In this document: positions 16,509-25,677 of the stretch, in pieces
How the letters are laid out: each line of letters starts with the position of its first letter
Numbering within the stretch: the stretch's first letter is position 1
Assembly (NCBI GenBank): GCA_902774925.1
Contig: CACYKE010000016.1
Coordinates: 1-45,901, forward strand
DNA: 45,901 nt
Source: an uncultured Prevotellaceae bacterium
GTDB lineage: Bacteria > Bacteroidota > Bacteroidia > Bacteroidales > Bacteroidaceae
Direction: 5' to 3'
Notes under the pieces: model-generated
The model's database searches: none
Told to the model about the DNA's origin: nothing
Seen by the model: only the letters and a program-made list of their open reading frames with translations
Program-made: the position numbers and the translations under genes

Positions 16509-17836
16509 AGATTTCTTGCTAATTCCTTAAACTGTTCACCACGGTCTTCCATATTCTTGAAAAGGTCGAACGATGCGCAACAGGGTGACAGCAACACCGT
16601 CATGCCGGGCTCGGCCATCTCGTAACAGGCTGCCACACAATCTTTCATGGAGTGGGTGTCACGAACGGGAATACCCAGTGAGTCGAAGTTGTCGTGCAGC
16701 TTCTGGTTGTCAGCGCCCAGATAAACCAATCCGGCACACTTCTCCTTCACTAACGGTTTGATAGGCTCGTAGTCATTGCCCTTATCCTTACCACCGATGA
16801 TAAGGATCGTCTTAGTCTTCATCGACTCCAGCGCATACCAGCAGGCGTCAACATTGGTAGCCTTCGAATCGTTGATATACTGAACACCACGGACGGTGCA
16901 CACCTTCTCCAAGCGATGCTCCACACCAGGGAAATCACTCAACGACTTACGAATATTCTCTTTCTTAATACCTGCGACATTTGATGCGATACCTGCAGCC
17001 AACGAGTTATAGATATTATGCTTACCTGTCAGGCTCAGCGATTCCTGTTCCATATTAAACGGCTCAGGTTTCTCTATCTTATACTGGCCCTCCTCGATAT
17101 AACCGATACTGCCGTTCTCCTTCAGTTCGGAGAAGGGGTACTGGATGGCCTTGATGTCATACTTCTCCAACTCCCTCTTGATGATAGGGTCGTCATTCCA
17201 ATAGATGAAGGCATCCTGTGGCGTCTGGTTCTGGATGATACGCATCTTGGCGTCCACATAGTTCTGCATCTTGAAATCGTAACGGTCCAAATGGTCTGGC
17301 GTAATATTAAGCAGAATAGCGACATTGGCACGGAAATCGTACATATTATCGAGTTGGAAAGAGGACAACTCAATGATATAGTATTCATGTGGATCCTCAG
17401 CAACCTGCAGGGCCAGTGAATTTCCGATATTGCCAGCCAGACCGGCATCATAACCTGCTTCCTTGAAGATATGATAGATAAGACTCGTCGTCGTCGTCTT
17501 ACCATTCGAACCAGTAATACAAATCATCTTCGAATGGGTATAGCGACCGGCAAACTCTATCTCACTGATAATGTGAATGCCTTTCTCCTTGATCTTAACA
17601 ATCATCGGGGCCGTATCGGGAATACCCGGACTCTTGATGATCTCGTCGGCATCCAGAATCTTTTCTTCCGTATGGTGACCTTCTTCCCAACAAATCTGGT
17701 GGTCATCCATCAGCTTTTTATACTTATCATTGATCTTCGACATGTCGCTGACAAACACGTCGAAACCTTGTTTCTTGGCCAGAACGGCAGCTCCTGCTCC
17801 GCTCTCTCCGGCTCCTAATATGACTATCTTACTCAT
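16505..17836 (-). CDS. murD: UDP-N-acetylmuramoyl-L-alanine--D-glutamate ligase
   Basis: This cytoplasmic Mur ligase adds D-Glu to UDP-MurNAc-L-Ala. The N-terminal nucleotide fold starts VILGAGESGAGAAVLA, the ATP loop GSNGKTTT is at about 109-116, and the C-terminal VLLSPCCASFDLFKNMEDRG is the classic MurD signature. The length is 443 aa. Its start lies 2 bp after the mraY stop, so the two are probably translationally coupled. Confidence 0.97.
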   Translation of the reverse strand: MSKIVILGAGESGAGAAVLAKKQGFDVFVSDMSKINDKYKKLMDDHQICWEEGHHTEEKILDADEIIKSPGIPDTAPMIVKIKEKGIHIISEIEFAGRYTHSKMICITGSNGKTTTTSLIYHIFKEAGYDAGLAGNIGNSLALQVAEDPHEYYIIELSSFQLDNMYDFRANVAILLNITPDHLDRYDFKMQNYVDAKMRIIQNQTPQDAFIYWNDDPIIKRELEKYDIKAIQYPFSELKENGSIGYIEEGQYKIEKPEPFNMEQESLSLTGKHNIYNSLAAGIASNVAGIKKENIRKSLSDFPGVEHRLEKVCTVRGVQYINDSKATNVDACWYALESMKTKTILIIGGKDKGNDYEPIKPLVKEKCAGLVYLGADNQKLHDNFDSLGIPVRDTHSMKDCVAACYEMAEPGMTVLLSPCCASFDLFKNMEDRGEQFKELARNL

Positions 17837-17838
17837 CT

Positions 17839-19110
17839 TTATCTAATCTTCAAAGTAATAATCGTTAATGCTGCTAATATAATCGTGGTAATCCAGAAAC
17901 GAATGGTAATCTTCGACTCGTGGAACGGACGGTGGGGCCAGCTCTTCAGAATGTACGTGCTGGTCTGGTCCAACTGGGAGTCAAGTTTACGGAAGGTATC
18001 ATGGATAGGGGTAGCACGGAACACTCTTACGCGCTTTCCCTTACGTTTCTGCAATTTAAACCACTGGGTTTGGATGATGACGCTCAAACTTTCAATAAAG
18101 AAAATGCCACATAGAATGGGGAGCATCAATTCCTTATGGATAATGACAGCACAGACACCGATGATACCGCCAATGGTCAATGAACCCGTATCGCCCATAA
18201 ATATCTGGGCGGGGAAGGCATTGTACCAAAGAAAACCCACCATCGCACCGATGAAGGCAGAAAGGAACACCACCAGTTCCTGGGAACCTGGGATATACAT
18301 AATATCGAAATAGGCGGCATAGATGATGTGGGACGATATATAGGAGAATATTAATAATGCCGCACCGATAATAGCCGAATTTCCAGCACACATACCATCC
18401 ATGCCATCATTCAGGTTGGCACCGTTCGACACAGCCGTCACAACGATAATCGTCATAATGACAAACAAAATCCAACCTGCTGCCACCTTATACTCACCCA
18501 AGAACGACATAATACTGGAGTAGTTCAGATTATGATTCTTGATAAAAGGAATGGTGGTCTGCAATGACTTCACGGCCTCAGTCTTGTGTTTTACCACTAT
18601 CTCTTGATTCTGCTTGACCTCAGACACATTCTCTCGGACTACAGCGTCAGGACTGAGCCAGAGTGTCAGGCCGACAATAAAACCGATTGACACCTGTCCC
18701 ACTATCTTATAGAGACCTTTGAGCCCTTCCTTGTTTTTGCGGAAAATCTTGATGTAATCATCCATAAAGCCAAGGAATCCAAGCCATACGGTAGTACCTA
18801 TCATCAGCAATAGATAGATGTTACGCATACGTCCCAACAGCAGTACGGGAATCAGGATGCTGACAATGATGATGATACCACCCATCGTGGGAACGCCTTT
18901 TTTCTCTACACCGAATGGGTCGATACTGGGGTCGCGAGCGGTTTCCGAAATATTGCGGCGCTTCATCCACTTGATGAAATACTCACCAAACCACGCTGAG
19001 ATAACTAGTGACAGGATGAGTGCCAACAACGAACGGAACGAGATATACGACCAGAGGTGCGCACCCGGGATATCATACTGCTCTAAGGATCTGAAAATAT
19101 AGTATAGCAT
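17839..19110 (-). CDS. mraY: Phospho-N-acetylmuramoyl-pentapeptide transferase
   Basis: This polytopic inner-membrane enzyme transfers phospho-MurNAc-pentapeptide to undecaprenyl phosphate to form lipid I. Signature regions include GVPTMGGIIII, the catalytic FMDDYIKIFRKNKEGLKG, NLNDGMDGMCAG (a variant of the usual NLTDGLDG) and FMGDTGSL. The length of 423 aa exceeds the 360 of E. coli. The difference is a loop of about 60 residues after the fourth or fifth membrane helix (REN...KHKTEAVKSLQTT), which is common in Bacteroidota versions. It lies 42 bp after murE across a CGTTATTA-type repeat. Confidence 0.96.
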   Translation of the reverse strand: MLYYIFRSLEQYDIPGAHLWSYISFRSLLALILSLVISAWFGEYFIKWMKRRNISETARDPSIDPFGVEKKGVPTMGGIIIIVSILIPVLLLGRMRNIYLLLMIGTTVWLGFLGFMDDYIKIFRKNKEGLKGLYKIVGQVSIGFIVGLTLWLSPDAVVRENVSEVKQNQEIVVKHKTEAVKSLQTTIPFIKNHNLNYSSIMSFLGEYKVAAGWILFVIMTIIVVTAVSNGANLNDGMDGMCAGNSAIIGAALLIFSYISSHIIYAAYFDIMYIPGSQELVVFLSAFIGAMVGFLWYNAFPAQIFMGDTGSLTIGGIIGVCAVIIHKELMLPILCGIFFIESLSVIIQTQWFKLQKRKGKRVRVFRATPIHDTFRKLDSQLDQTSTYILKSWPHRPFHESKITIRFWITTIILAALTIITLKIR

Positions 19111-19117
19111 ATTATTT

Positions 19118-19155
19118 CGTTTTTCGTTATTACGTTATAACGTTATTCGTTATTA
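19118..19155 (-). repeat. 7-8-bp-period CGTTATTA array between murE and mraY
   Basis: CGTT recurs on the plus strand at 19118, 19125, 19133, 19141 and 19148, separated by T/A triplets or quadruplets. The murE stop codon (TAA on the minus strand, 19153-19155) falls in the last unit. The array makes up almost all of the 42-bp spacer. Confidence 0.6.
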
Positions 19156-20622
19156 CGAATTGATTCCAAAAATCTCCCTAACTATCTCCCTGTCATCAAA
19201 ATGGTGCTTCACACCCTTGACTTCCTGATAGTCCTCATGACCCTTGCCGGCAATGAGGATGACATCACCCTTTTGGGCCAGCATACTGGCTGTACGGATA
19301 GCTTCCTTGCGGTCTACAATACTCACTACCTTCTTCATCTGCTTAGCGTCGAGACCTGCCAACATATCATTGATAATATCCTGAGGTTCTTCAAAACGCG
19401 GATTATCGGAGGTGATAATGACCTTGTCACTCTGTTTGACGGCCTCCTGAGCCATTAATGGACGCTTTCCCTTGTCACGGTTGCCACCAGCACCACAAAC
19501 GGTAATGACTTGTCCACCCTTACCATCCAGCACCTCATGAATGGCATTAAGCACATTCTCCAGGGCATCGGGCGTATGGGCATAGTCTACAATAGCGGTC
19601 ACTCCTTCCTGTGAACGGATAGGTTCCAGTCGACCTGCCACACTCTTCAACGTGCTGAGCACCAAGAGGATATCCTCCGGTTTCTTTCCTAACATCACAG
19701 CAGCGCCATAGACTGCCAACAGATTGGAGACGTTGAACTTTCCAATAAACTGAACACCAACCTCGCGACCATCAATCTCCAGATACATACCTTCGAAATG
19801 ACACTCGATGATGCGGGCACGGAAATCAGCCATCGAACGGGTGCTATAGGTCTTCACCTGTGCCTTCGTATTCTGAACCATCACACGACCATTCTTATCG
19901 TCGGCATTCGTAATGGCGAAAGCATCCTTGGACAATCCATCGAAGAAAGCTTTCTTGGCATCACGGTAGTTCTCAAAGGTCTTGTGGTAGTCCAAATGGT
20001 CACGAGTGAGGTTGGTAAAGAGGCCACCTGCAAATTTCAGTCCGCCAATACGCTTCTGGGCGATGGCATGACTGGAACACTCCATAAAGGCATACTCACA
20101 GCCAGCATCTACCATCTTAGCCAACAGTCGGTTGAGTTCGATGGGGTCAGGGGTGGTATGATCGGCAGGAATCACCTCATCCTCGATATAATTGCTGACA
20201 GTAGAAAGCAAACCGCACTTGTGGCCAAACTTACGGAACATATTATATAATAAGGTGGCAATAGTGGTCTTGCCATTGGTTCCTGTCACACCAACCAGCT
20301 TCAGCTTCTGCGACGGCTCGCCATAGAAAACGGTGGCAACCTTTCCAACAGCATCTTCCGTCGAGGCAACCTGCACATAGGTCACGCCACTATTCCCAAT
20401 CGCGCCAGCGTCGGGTAAATCCTCACACAGCACAGCCTTCGCTCCCAACTCAATAGCCTTGGGAATAAAACGGTGGCCGTCTGTCTGCGTACCTTTCATT
20501 GCCACGAAAAGATGACCATTCTCTACCTTGCGGGAGTCAATATTCACCCCCGTGATGTCCACCTCTGCATCACCCACGATAGTCAGAGGAGTTACATGCT
20601 TCAATAGTTCTGTCAGCTTCAT
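19153..20622 (-). CDS. murE: UDP-MurNAc-tripeptide synthetase, meso-diaminopimelate type
   Basis: This cytoplasmic Mur ligase adds the third stem-peptide residue. The ATP loop GTNGKTT is at about 114-120. The substrate-recognition motif is DNPR at about 406-409 ([10 protein letters not shown]), which in characterised MurE enzymes marks meso-diaminopimelate rather than lysine, so the peptidoglycan is predicted to be the m-DAP type. The C-terminal AGKGHEDYQ is typical. The length is 489 aa. It follows the PBP gene with an 18-bp A/T-rich gap. Confidence 0.97.
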   Translation of the reverse strand: MKLTELLKHVTPLTIVGDAEVDITGVNIDSRKVENGHLFVAMKGTQTDGHRFIPKAIELGAKAVLCEDLPDAGAIGNSGVTYVQVASTEDAVGKVATVFYGEPSQKLKLVGVTGTNGKTTIATLLYNMFRKFGHKCGLLSTVSNYIEDEVIPADHTTPDPIELNRLLAKMVDAGCEYAFMECSSHAIAQKRIGGLKFAGGLFTNLTRDHLDYHKTFENYRDAKKAFFDGLSKDAFAITNADDKNGRVMVQNTKAQVKTYSTRSMADFRARIIECHFEGMYLEIDGREVGVQFIGKFNVSNLLAVYGAAVMLGKKPEDILLVLSTLKSVAGRLEPIRSQEGVTAIVDYAHTPDALENVLNAIHEVLDGKGGQVITVCGAGGNRDKGKRPLMAQEAVKQSDKVIITSDNPRFEEPQDIINDMLAGLDAKQMKKVVSIVDRKEAIRTASMLAQKGDVILIAGKGHEDYQEVKGVKHHFDDREIVREIFGINS

Positions 20623-20640
20623 ATATACCTTATTATATTA

Positions 20641-22773
20641 TTAATGTAACGTCAAAACACATTCCCCACCCTTGACAATTTCTTTGCCGGCAGGATAACT
20701 CTGCGACTTCACCTTGCCACGACCTTGTATCTTCACCTTTAGGCCACGACTCTCCAACACATAGACGGCATCCTTGGCACCCATGCCCGTCACGTCGGGG
20801 GTCACAGTTTCGCCATATACCTTGGCCGGTTGACTGACACGCTTGTTGACGCCTAACTCACCCAAGATGTAGTTGGCCGATGCGGCATCACCATTCTTCA
20901 CGTCTGGAATAACTACCGAATGCTCGTCATGGGCATCGTCCACACTCATCTTCAGATGACGTGCCATCACACCTTCTGCAATATGATGGAACACAACACC
21001 ACTCATACCACCACCTGAGGCGGGCAATCCGGATTTCTTAATACAGACGATACAGGAGTAGCGGGGATTATCGGCAGGGAAATAGCCTGCAAACGAAAGC
21101 CAATATTGTACTATACCACTCTTATAGCCTGACTTACCCTGTGACACCTGGGCTGTTCCGGTCTTACCTGCTACCTTGAACAACGGCGAACCGGCCTTTC
21201 GACCCAGTCCCTGACTGACGACATGCTCCAGAATAGTCTGAATGGTCTTCAGTGCCTCAGGTCTTGCAATGCGCTCCTTGATGACCTCTGGCTCAAACTC
21301 CTTGATAGTCTCGCCATTCTTAACAATCTTCTTAACGAAACGCGGCCTCATCATCTTACCATTATTGGCAATGGCATTATAGAACGTCACTGTATTGATG
21401 GGGGCAATCTGTGTCTCATAGCCTATCGACATCCAAGGCAACGTCGTGGCATACCAGTTGTCATCATAACGCCCATTCTTCTTGCGCTGGGGCATACGGA
21501 TAAGGGGAGGACGGTAACCGGGAAGAATATCCTGCAACTTCAGATCCTGACCGATACCTACCCTGTAAAGGCCTTTGACATAGCGTTCGGCCTCGTTATG
21601 GTAGAACTTGTCTATTACATGGCTCACACCGATATTCGAACTGACCTCCAGCGTTCTGGCCACATTGATATCACCATAGCCGCCACGACGCCAGTTGTGG
21701 TCTTTCATCTCACGGCCGTACATCGGCATGACACCACCTCCGGTATGGATGATATAGCTGGTATCCCGAGGATTCTCTCCCAACACCTTATCATCCAACG
21801 CAACAAGTATAGAGGCAGTCTTAAACACAGAACCTGGTTCACAGCGGTAACTCATGGCTGAATTGACAGCTTCAATGTAGTTGCCGTTTTCGTTCCTCAT
21901 CAGATTAACGATAGCCTTCACGTCACCGGTCTCTACTTCCATCAGAATAGCCACACCTAACTCACCATTGACCTCCGGTCGCTTCAGCATATCCAACAAC
22001 GAACGCTCTGCCAAGTCCTGCATATTGACATCAATGGTTGTCACAATATCACAACCATCTTCAGGCAGTGTCACAGGGATATTCATATATTTATTCAGCA
22101 CCTTGCGGCGACCCGTAATACCAGGAATACCGCGAAGGACGGAATCATTGGAGAGTTCCAAACCATAATAGGCGGAGTCTTTGGCACCATACAGGCCACC
22201 GATGGTACGCATGGCCAGAGAACCAAACGGACGACGGCGGGAATTGAAGGGCTCATCATGGAAACCGCTCTTATAACGGGGCATATTAAAGAATGGTAAC
22301 TGGCTGACCTCGACAAAAGTATTATAATCGATACGGCGTTTCCAAATGGGCCAGTGACGGGCTCCTACAGAACAGTTCTTGTTAACCTTATGGCGTCCCT
22401 CTTCCAAATCATGCTTAAACTCTTCCGCAGATTTCGATGGGAAAATCTTGTTCAAACCATTACAAACAGAATCCAATTTGTCAAGCCATAACGAGTCGTC
22501 CTTCTCAAAGGCTGCTGCCTGGAAATCCATAAAGATCTTATATTCTGGGATAGAAGTAGCCATCAACTGTCCGTCACAGCTGAGGATATTGCCTCGGTTG
22601 GGCTTCACGCTGACACTGTCACGCTTCAAGCGGTCGGCAACCTCCGTCCAATACTGCTTCTTGGCAGTCATGATATAGAGGGCCTTGCCTATGACAGCAA
22701 GCCCGATGATTGTCAGCAATACGGCAATCATCATGTATCGGGGCATGACTTTATCGTTATCAAACTTACTCAT
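20641..22773 (-). CDS. ftsI: Septal class B penicillin-binding protein FtsI with PASTA domain
   Basis: This transpeptidase cross-links septal peptidoglycan alongside FtsW. It has one N-terminal membrane helix (about 14-35), a dimerisation/pedestal domain starting RGNILSCDG, and a transpeptidase domain. The active-site Ser is at about 315 (GSVFK), the second motif SSN at 378-380 and the third motif KTGT at 537-540. The C-terminal 55 residues (VTPDVTGMGAKDAVYVLESR onward) form one PASTA-like module, as in the FtsI/SpoVD forms of Bacteroidota. The length is 710 aa. It sits directly after the ftsL-like gene with a 4-bp gap. Confidence 0.95.
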   Translation of the reverse strand: MSKFDNDKVMPRYMMIAVLLTIIGLAVIGKALYIMTAKKQYWTEVADRLKRDSVSVKPNRGNILSCDGQLMATSIPEYKIFMDFQAAAFEKDDSLWLDKLDSVCNGLNKIFPSKSAEEFKHDLEEGRHKVNKNCSVGARHWPIWKRRIDYNTFVEVSQLPFFNMPRYKSGFHDEPFNSRRRPFGSLAMRTIGGLYGAKDSAYYGLELSNDSVLRGIPGITGRRKVLNKYMNIPVTLPEDGCDIVTTIDVNMQDLAERSLLDMLKRPEVNGELGVAILMEVETGDVKAIVNLMRNENGNYIEAVNSAMSYRCEPGSVFKTASILVALDDKVLGENPRDTSYIIHTGGGVMPMYGREMKDHNWRRGGYGDINVARTLEVSSNIGVSHVIDKFYHNEAERYVKGLYRVGIGQDLKLQDILPGYRPPLIRMPQRKKNGRYDDNWYATTLPWMSIGYETQIAPINTVTFYNAIANNGKMMRPRFVKKIVKNGETIKEFEPEVIKERIARPEALKTIQTILEHVVSQGLGRKAGSPLFKVAGKTGTAQVSQGKSGYKSGIVQYWLSFAGYFPADNPRYSCIVCIKKSGLPASGGGMSGVVFHHIAEGVMARHLKMSVDDAHDEHSVVIPDVKNGDAASANYILGELGVNKRVSQPAKVYGETVTPDVTGMGAKDAVYVLESRGLKVKIQGRGKVKSQSYPAGKEIVKGGECVLTLH

Positions 22774-22777
22774 CTCT

Positions 22778-23269
22778 TTATTCTGGCACTTCTATGATGT
22801 AGGGCGGCTGGTCGGCTTGATGCAACAGCGAGTCCTGATTTTGTTTCAATATATCTAATACGTGACTCTCACGGCATTTCTCCGTCAATGTACTCGACGA
22901 GGAGAGAGCCTTGTATTTAGCGTCAGTCAGTTTCTGCTCGAGTTTATCAATGGCAATCATGTCCTGCTGACACTGGTAACGGAAGGCGACATAGACAATA
23001 GAAAAGGCTACAATCAAAACAAACAACCAAATCTGCGAACGGACTACTTCCGTCGTCAGCAGGTCACCACCCAGTATGGTACGCAGGTTCAGCTGGCTGG
23101 AAGGTTTCGGGTCTTCCTCGCTAGCCGACTCCTTAATCATCTGAATCGTCTCCTTGAGTGTTGACTCCTTGGCCTTGTCCTCTTCCTCGGCTCCGGAAAC
23201 CTGTTCCTCGGCCAGGGGTTGTTCCTCTATCACCAAGGGCACCTCGTCTTGTTTCTTGTCTTCTGCCAT
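22778..23269 (-). CDS. ftsL: FtsL-like divisome protein
   Basis: This 163-residue bitopic protein sits between rsmH and the septal PBP, exactly where ftsL lies in dcw clusters. It has an acidic, Glu-rich cytoplasmic N-terminus (1-79), one membrane helix at about 80-97 (IWLFVLIVAFSIVYVAF), then a short periplasmic helix with coiled-coil character (KLEQKLTDAKYKALSSS). Sequence conservation in FtsL is low, so the name rests on position and topology. The start overlaps the rsmH stop by one base (TAATG), implying translational coupling. The extended acidic N-terminus is longer than in E. coli FtsL. Confidence 0.82.
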   Translation of the reverse strand: MAEDKKQDEVPLVIEEQPLAEEQVSGAEEEDKAKESTLKETIQMIKESASEEDPKPSSQLNLRTILGGDLLTTEVVRSQIWLFVLIVAFSIVYVAFRYQCQQDMIAIDKLEQKLTDAKYKALSSSSTLTEKCRESHVLDILKQNQDSLLHQADQPPYIIEVPE

Positions 23270-24180
23270 TATATTTTCTCTGCTATTCTCAATTTTGCAC
23301 TTCTACTACGCGGATTACGCTGCTGCTCACCCTCCGTGGGAGTAATCATCTTCTCAACCAACCGATAAGGCGACGAGATACGACCATAAAAGTCCTGCTC
23401 AACCTTACCTTCCGCATTGCCGGCCTTCATGACGTTCTTAACGATACGGTCTTCCAGCGAGTGATAGGTAATGATACTCAACCTTCCACCCTCACAGAGC
23501 AGGTCTGTAGCACCTTTAAGCATATCACGTAAGGCATCCATCTCATGGTTCACCTCAATACGCAGCGCCTGATACAACTTGGCCATATCTTTCTTCTCAC
23601 GCTCAGAACGCATCAAGGGCTCAATAGCCTCAGCCAACTGACCCGTAGTTGTTATCTCATGCTGCCGACGACAGTCGCAAATTGCTTTGGCGATGCGACG
23701 GGCATTCTTCAATTCTCCGTAGAGATAGAACACATCGGCCAACTGCTCCTCACTATAGTTGTTCAAGATGTCAGCGGCTGTCTGTCCGGCACGTTTGTTC
23801 ATCCTCATGTCCAGCGGAGCGTCAAAACGGAAAGAGAAACCTCGCGTCTCGTCATCGAAATGGTGACTTGACACACCTAAATCTCCTAACAGACCATCAA
23901 TCTTCTCTACTTCATAGTAGCGCATCCACTGACTGATATATCTAAAGTTGCTGCGAACGAAGGTGAATCTATCATCATCGACAATATTTTTCTCCGCATC
24001 AGCATCCTGGTCGAAGCTATACAGATGACCTTTCTTACCCAAACGGGACAGAATCTCTTTCGAATGACCACCACCACCGAAAGTTACATCCACGTAAATG
24101 CCGTCGGGCTGGATATCCAGCCCGTCGACGCTCTCTTTCAAGAGAACAGGAACGTGATATGTCTCTGCGGTTGTTATCAT
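23269..24180 (-). CDS. rsmH: 16S rRNA m4C1402 methyltransferase
   Basis: This cytoplasmic SAM-dependent enzyme (formerly MraW) methylates N4 of cytidine 1402 in 16S rRNA. The N-terminus HVPVLLKESVDGL and the SAM-binding VDVTFGGGGHSKEIL are typical. The family segments GLLGDLGVSSHHFDDETRGFSF and ALRIEVNHEMDAL are also present, as is the terminal PRSRSAKLR. The length is 303 aa. It follows mraZ after 21 bp and overlaps ftsL by one base. Confidence 0.97.
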   Translation of the reverse strand: MITTAETYHVPVLLKESVDGLDIQPDGIYVDVTFGGGGHSKEILSRLGKKGHLYSFDQDADAEKNIVDDDRFTFVRSNFRYISQWMRYYEVEKIDGLLGDLGVSSHHFDDETRGFSFRFDAPLDMRMNKRAGQTAADILNNYSEEQLADVFYLYGELKNARRIAKAICDCRRQHEITTTGQLAEAIEPLMRSEREKKDMAKLYQALRIEVNHEMDALRDMLKGATDLLCEGGRLSIITYHSLEDRIVKNVMKAGNAEGKVEQDFYGRISSPYRLVEKMITPTEGEQQRNPRSRSAKLRIAEKI

Positions 24181-24201
24181 TATCTTCTATCGCTTTTGTG
24201 G

Positions 24202-24654
24202 TCATTCTTGCTCTACCATCATCAACTGTTCAAGGGCATTGCCGAAATCCTCTGGCTTCATTTGCTGTTCTTCGACCTTACGACTGCTCCATATCTCAAT
24301 GGTGTCATCCATGCCGACAAACTTAATGTCCTGATCAATCTCAGCCATACGCAAATAGCGTTTCGGAATCAAAAAACGTCCGTTACCGTCAAGGGTCACC
24401 AGTTCTACTTCCGACACAAACTGACGAAACACCTGTTGTTCCTGACGGTTCCATCTGTTGAGACGGGCCCTCAACAAATCCATCTGCTCATTCCACACGC
24501 TTTCAGGATACAACACCAGACAGGCTTGGAACACATCCTTACGCATTACAAGTCGTTCCTCACCACCAGCCTGCAAAACCTTGCGGAAGGTGGCGGGAAG
24601 GAATGCGCGTCCCTTCACGTCAATCTTGGCTTCTATATTACCTAAAAAACGCAT
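24202..24654 (-). CDS. mraZ: Transcriptional regulator MraZ
   Basis: This 150-residue DNA-binding protein regulates the dcw cluster it heads. It holds two SpoVT/AbrB-like halves, each with the DxxGR type of motif: IDVKGRAFLPATFRKVL near residue 12 and LDGNGRFLIPKRYLRMAEI near residue 90. MraZ from other bacteria binds tandem GTGG-containing boxes at its own promoter, and three such boxes lie just upstream here (24710-24736). The ATG at 24654 gives the standard MRFLGNIEAKID start. Confidence 0.96.
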   Translation of the reverse strand: MRFLGNIEAKIDVKGRAFLPATFRKVLQAGGEERLVMRKDVFQACLVLYPESVWNEQMDLLRARLNRWNRQEQQVFRQFVSEVELVTLDGNGRFLIPKRYLRMAEIDQDIKFVGMDDTIEIWSSRKVEEQQMKPEDFGNALEQLMMVEQE

Positions 24655-24693
24655 GCGTACCTCTTTTATATATTTTTAATACGAGTTTGGCTG

Positions 24694-24701
24694 CAAAGGT
24701 A
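24694..24701 (-). promoter_or_regulatory. -7 element of the mraZ/dcw promoter
   Basis: TACCTTTG on the minus strand is a perfect TAnnTTTG element 39 bp before the mraZ ATG, giving a leader of about 35 nt. No TTTG is found 19-21 bp upstream. That position is taken by the G-rich MraZ-type boxes. Confidence 0.65.
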
Positions 24702-24709
24702 ATCATTTT

Positions 24710-24736
24710 CCCCCACATTCCCCCACTTTTCTCCAC
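24710..24736 (-). promoter_or_regulatory. Triple MraZ-type operator
   Basis: Read on the minus strand, GTGGAG, GTGGGG and GTGGGG occur at 24731-24736, 24721-24726 and 24711-24716, exactly 10 bp apart, separated by the tetranucleotides AAAA and GAAT. MraZ of E. coli and Mycoplasma binds tandem GTGG-core boxes at one-helical-turn spacing upstream of mraZ. The array begins 9 bp upstream of the -7 element and covers the -33 region, so MraZ binding should block RNA polymerase. Confidence 0.75.
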
Positions 24737-24770
24737 TTTTTTTAGTGAATAAACTATAAAAAGTTACTTT

Positions 24771-24798
24771 ATTGCACATTTTTCTAAAAAAGTGCAAT
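24771..24798. promoter_or_regulatory. Inverted repeat in the mraZ-glsA intergenic region
   Basis: ATTGCACATTTTT (24771-24783) is the inverted complement of AAAAAGTGCAAT (24787-24798) with one bulged A. The TTGCAC/GTGCAA ends are separated by about two helical turns. It lies just upstream of the -7 element at 24819-24826, where a -33 element would be, so it may be an operator for the acyltransferase operon. Confidence 0.45.
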
Positions 24799-24818
24799 CA
24801 TTATCTAAATAAAATCAC

Positions 24819-24826
24819 TATCTTTG
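24819..24826 (+). promoter_or_regulatory. -7 element of the glsA-glsB promoter
   Basis: TATCTTTG fits TAnnTTTG and lies 26 bp before the ATG at 24853. No clear TTTG is seen 19-21 bp upstream; the inverted repeat occupies that region. Confidence 0.6.
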
Positions 24827-24852
24827 CATCCTGTTAGGGACAATATAGAGAA

Positions 24853-25677
24853 ATGGGACAGATAACGGAGAAAACAATTGACATTGATCAGATACTAAAA
24901 AACAAAATGGGGTCCAAGGCAAAATGGATTCCCGGTTTCTTAGTATCGTGGCTCAAACGTGTTGCGCATCAGGATCAGGTGAACGCATTCCTTTGGGAAT
25001 CACGCGATAAGGTGGGAACTCCGTGGCTCGAAGCCTGCGTAGAATATCTGCAGATGACACTTAAGATAGAAGGAACGGAAAACCTGCCCGCCAAAGATGA
25101 TGGACGACTATATACCTTCGTGTCAAACCATCCTCTGGGGGGAGCCGATGGTGTAGCACTTGGAGCCATCATCGGAAAACATTATGATTCCCGATTCCGC
25201 TATCTGGTCAACGACCTCCTGATGTACCTGCCCGGACTGGCACCACTCTGTATCCCCATCAATAAAACCGGTCACCAAAGTCGTAACTTCCCGGCTATGG
25301 TCAAGGCGGGATTCGAAAGCGACAACCACATGCTGATGTACCCGGCCGGCATCTGCTCACGCCGCAAGAACAAGGTCATCAGAGATATCCCTTGGTCGAA
25401 GACGTTCATATCAAAGAGCGTGGAATACCAGCGCGACGTCGTACCCATCCATTTCAGCGGTCAGAACTCTGATTTTTTCTACCGTTTGGCAAATTTCTCC
25501 GACCGTTTCCTACCCTTCAACCTTGCGATGCTTTTCCTCGTCGACGAAATGTACAAAAACGTCGGCAAGACATTCGAGGTGAGAATTGGAAAACCAATCC
25601 CCTGGCAGACCTTCGACAAAAGCAAAAGCCCATCGGAATGGGCACAATATGTGCAAGATCTGGTCTATAATCTCTAG
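24853..25677 (+). CDS. glsA: Glycerolipid-type O-acyltransferase, probable glycine lipid synthase GlsA
   Basis: This 274-residue PlsC-like acyltransferase is likely to act on the cytoplasmic face of the inner membrane. The catalytic block is NHPLGGADG at residues 92-100: a His followed by an Asp six residues on, in place of the HX4D of classical PlsC. A second block, MYPAGICSRR, matches the FPEG-type substrate motif. This NHPLGG wording is typical of the acyltransferases that pair with OlsB/GlsB-like N-acyltransferases, and such a gene follows here. In Bacteroides thetaiotaomicron glsB and glsA make N-acyl glycine lipids, with GlsA adding the second, O-linked acyl chain. The assignment to glycine lipids is an inference from that pairing. 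A plain lysophosphatidate acyltransferase is the alternative. Confidence 0.75.
   Translation: MGQITEKTIDIDQILKNKMGSKAKWIPGFLVSWLKRVAHQDQVNAFLWESRDKVGTPWLEACVEYLQMTLKIEGTENLPAKDDGRLYTFVSNHPLGGADGVALGAIIGKHYDSRFRYLVNDLLMYLPGLAPLCIPINKTGHQSRNFPAMVKAGFESDNHMLMYPAGICSRRKNKVIRDIPWSKTFISKSVEYQRDVVPIHFSGQNSDFFYRLANFSDRFLPFNLAMLFLVDEMYKNVGKTFEVRIGKPIPWQTFDKSKSPSEWAQYVQDLVYNL

Noticed and set aside
16573-16761. Short frames opposite murD and other Mur genes
   Set aside because: They are shadows of well-supported genes, with no start signals, domains or operon logic of their own.
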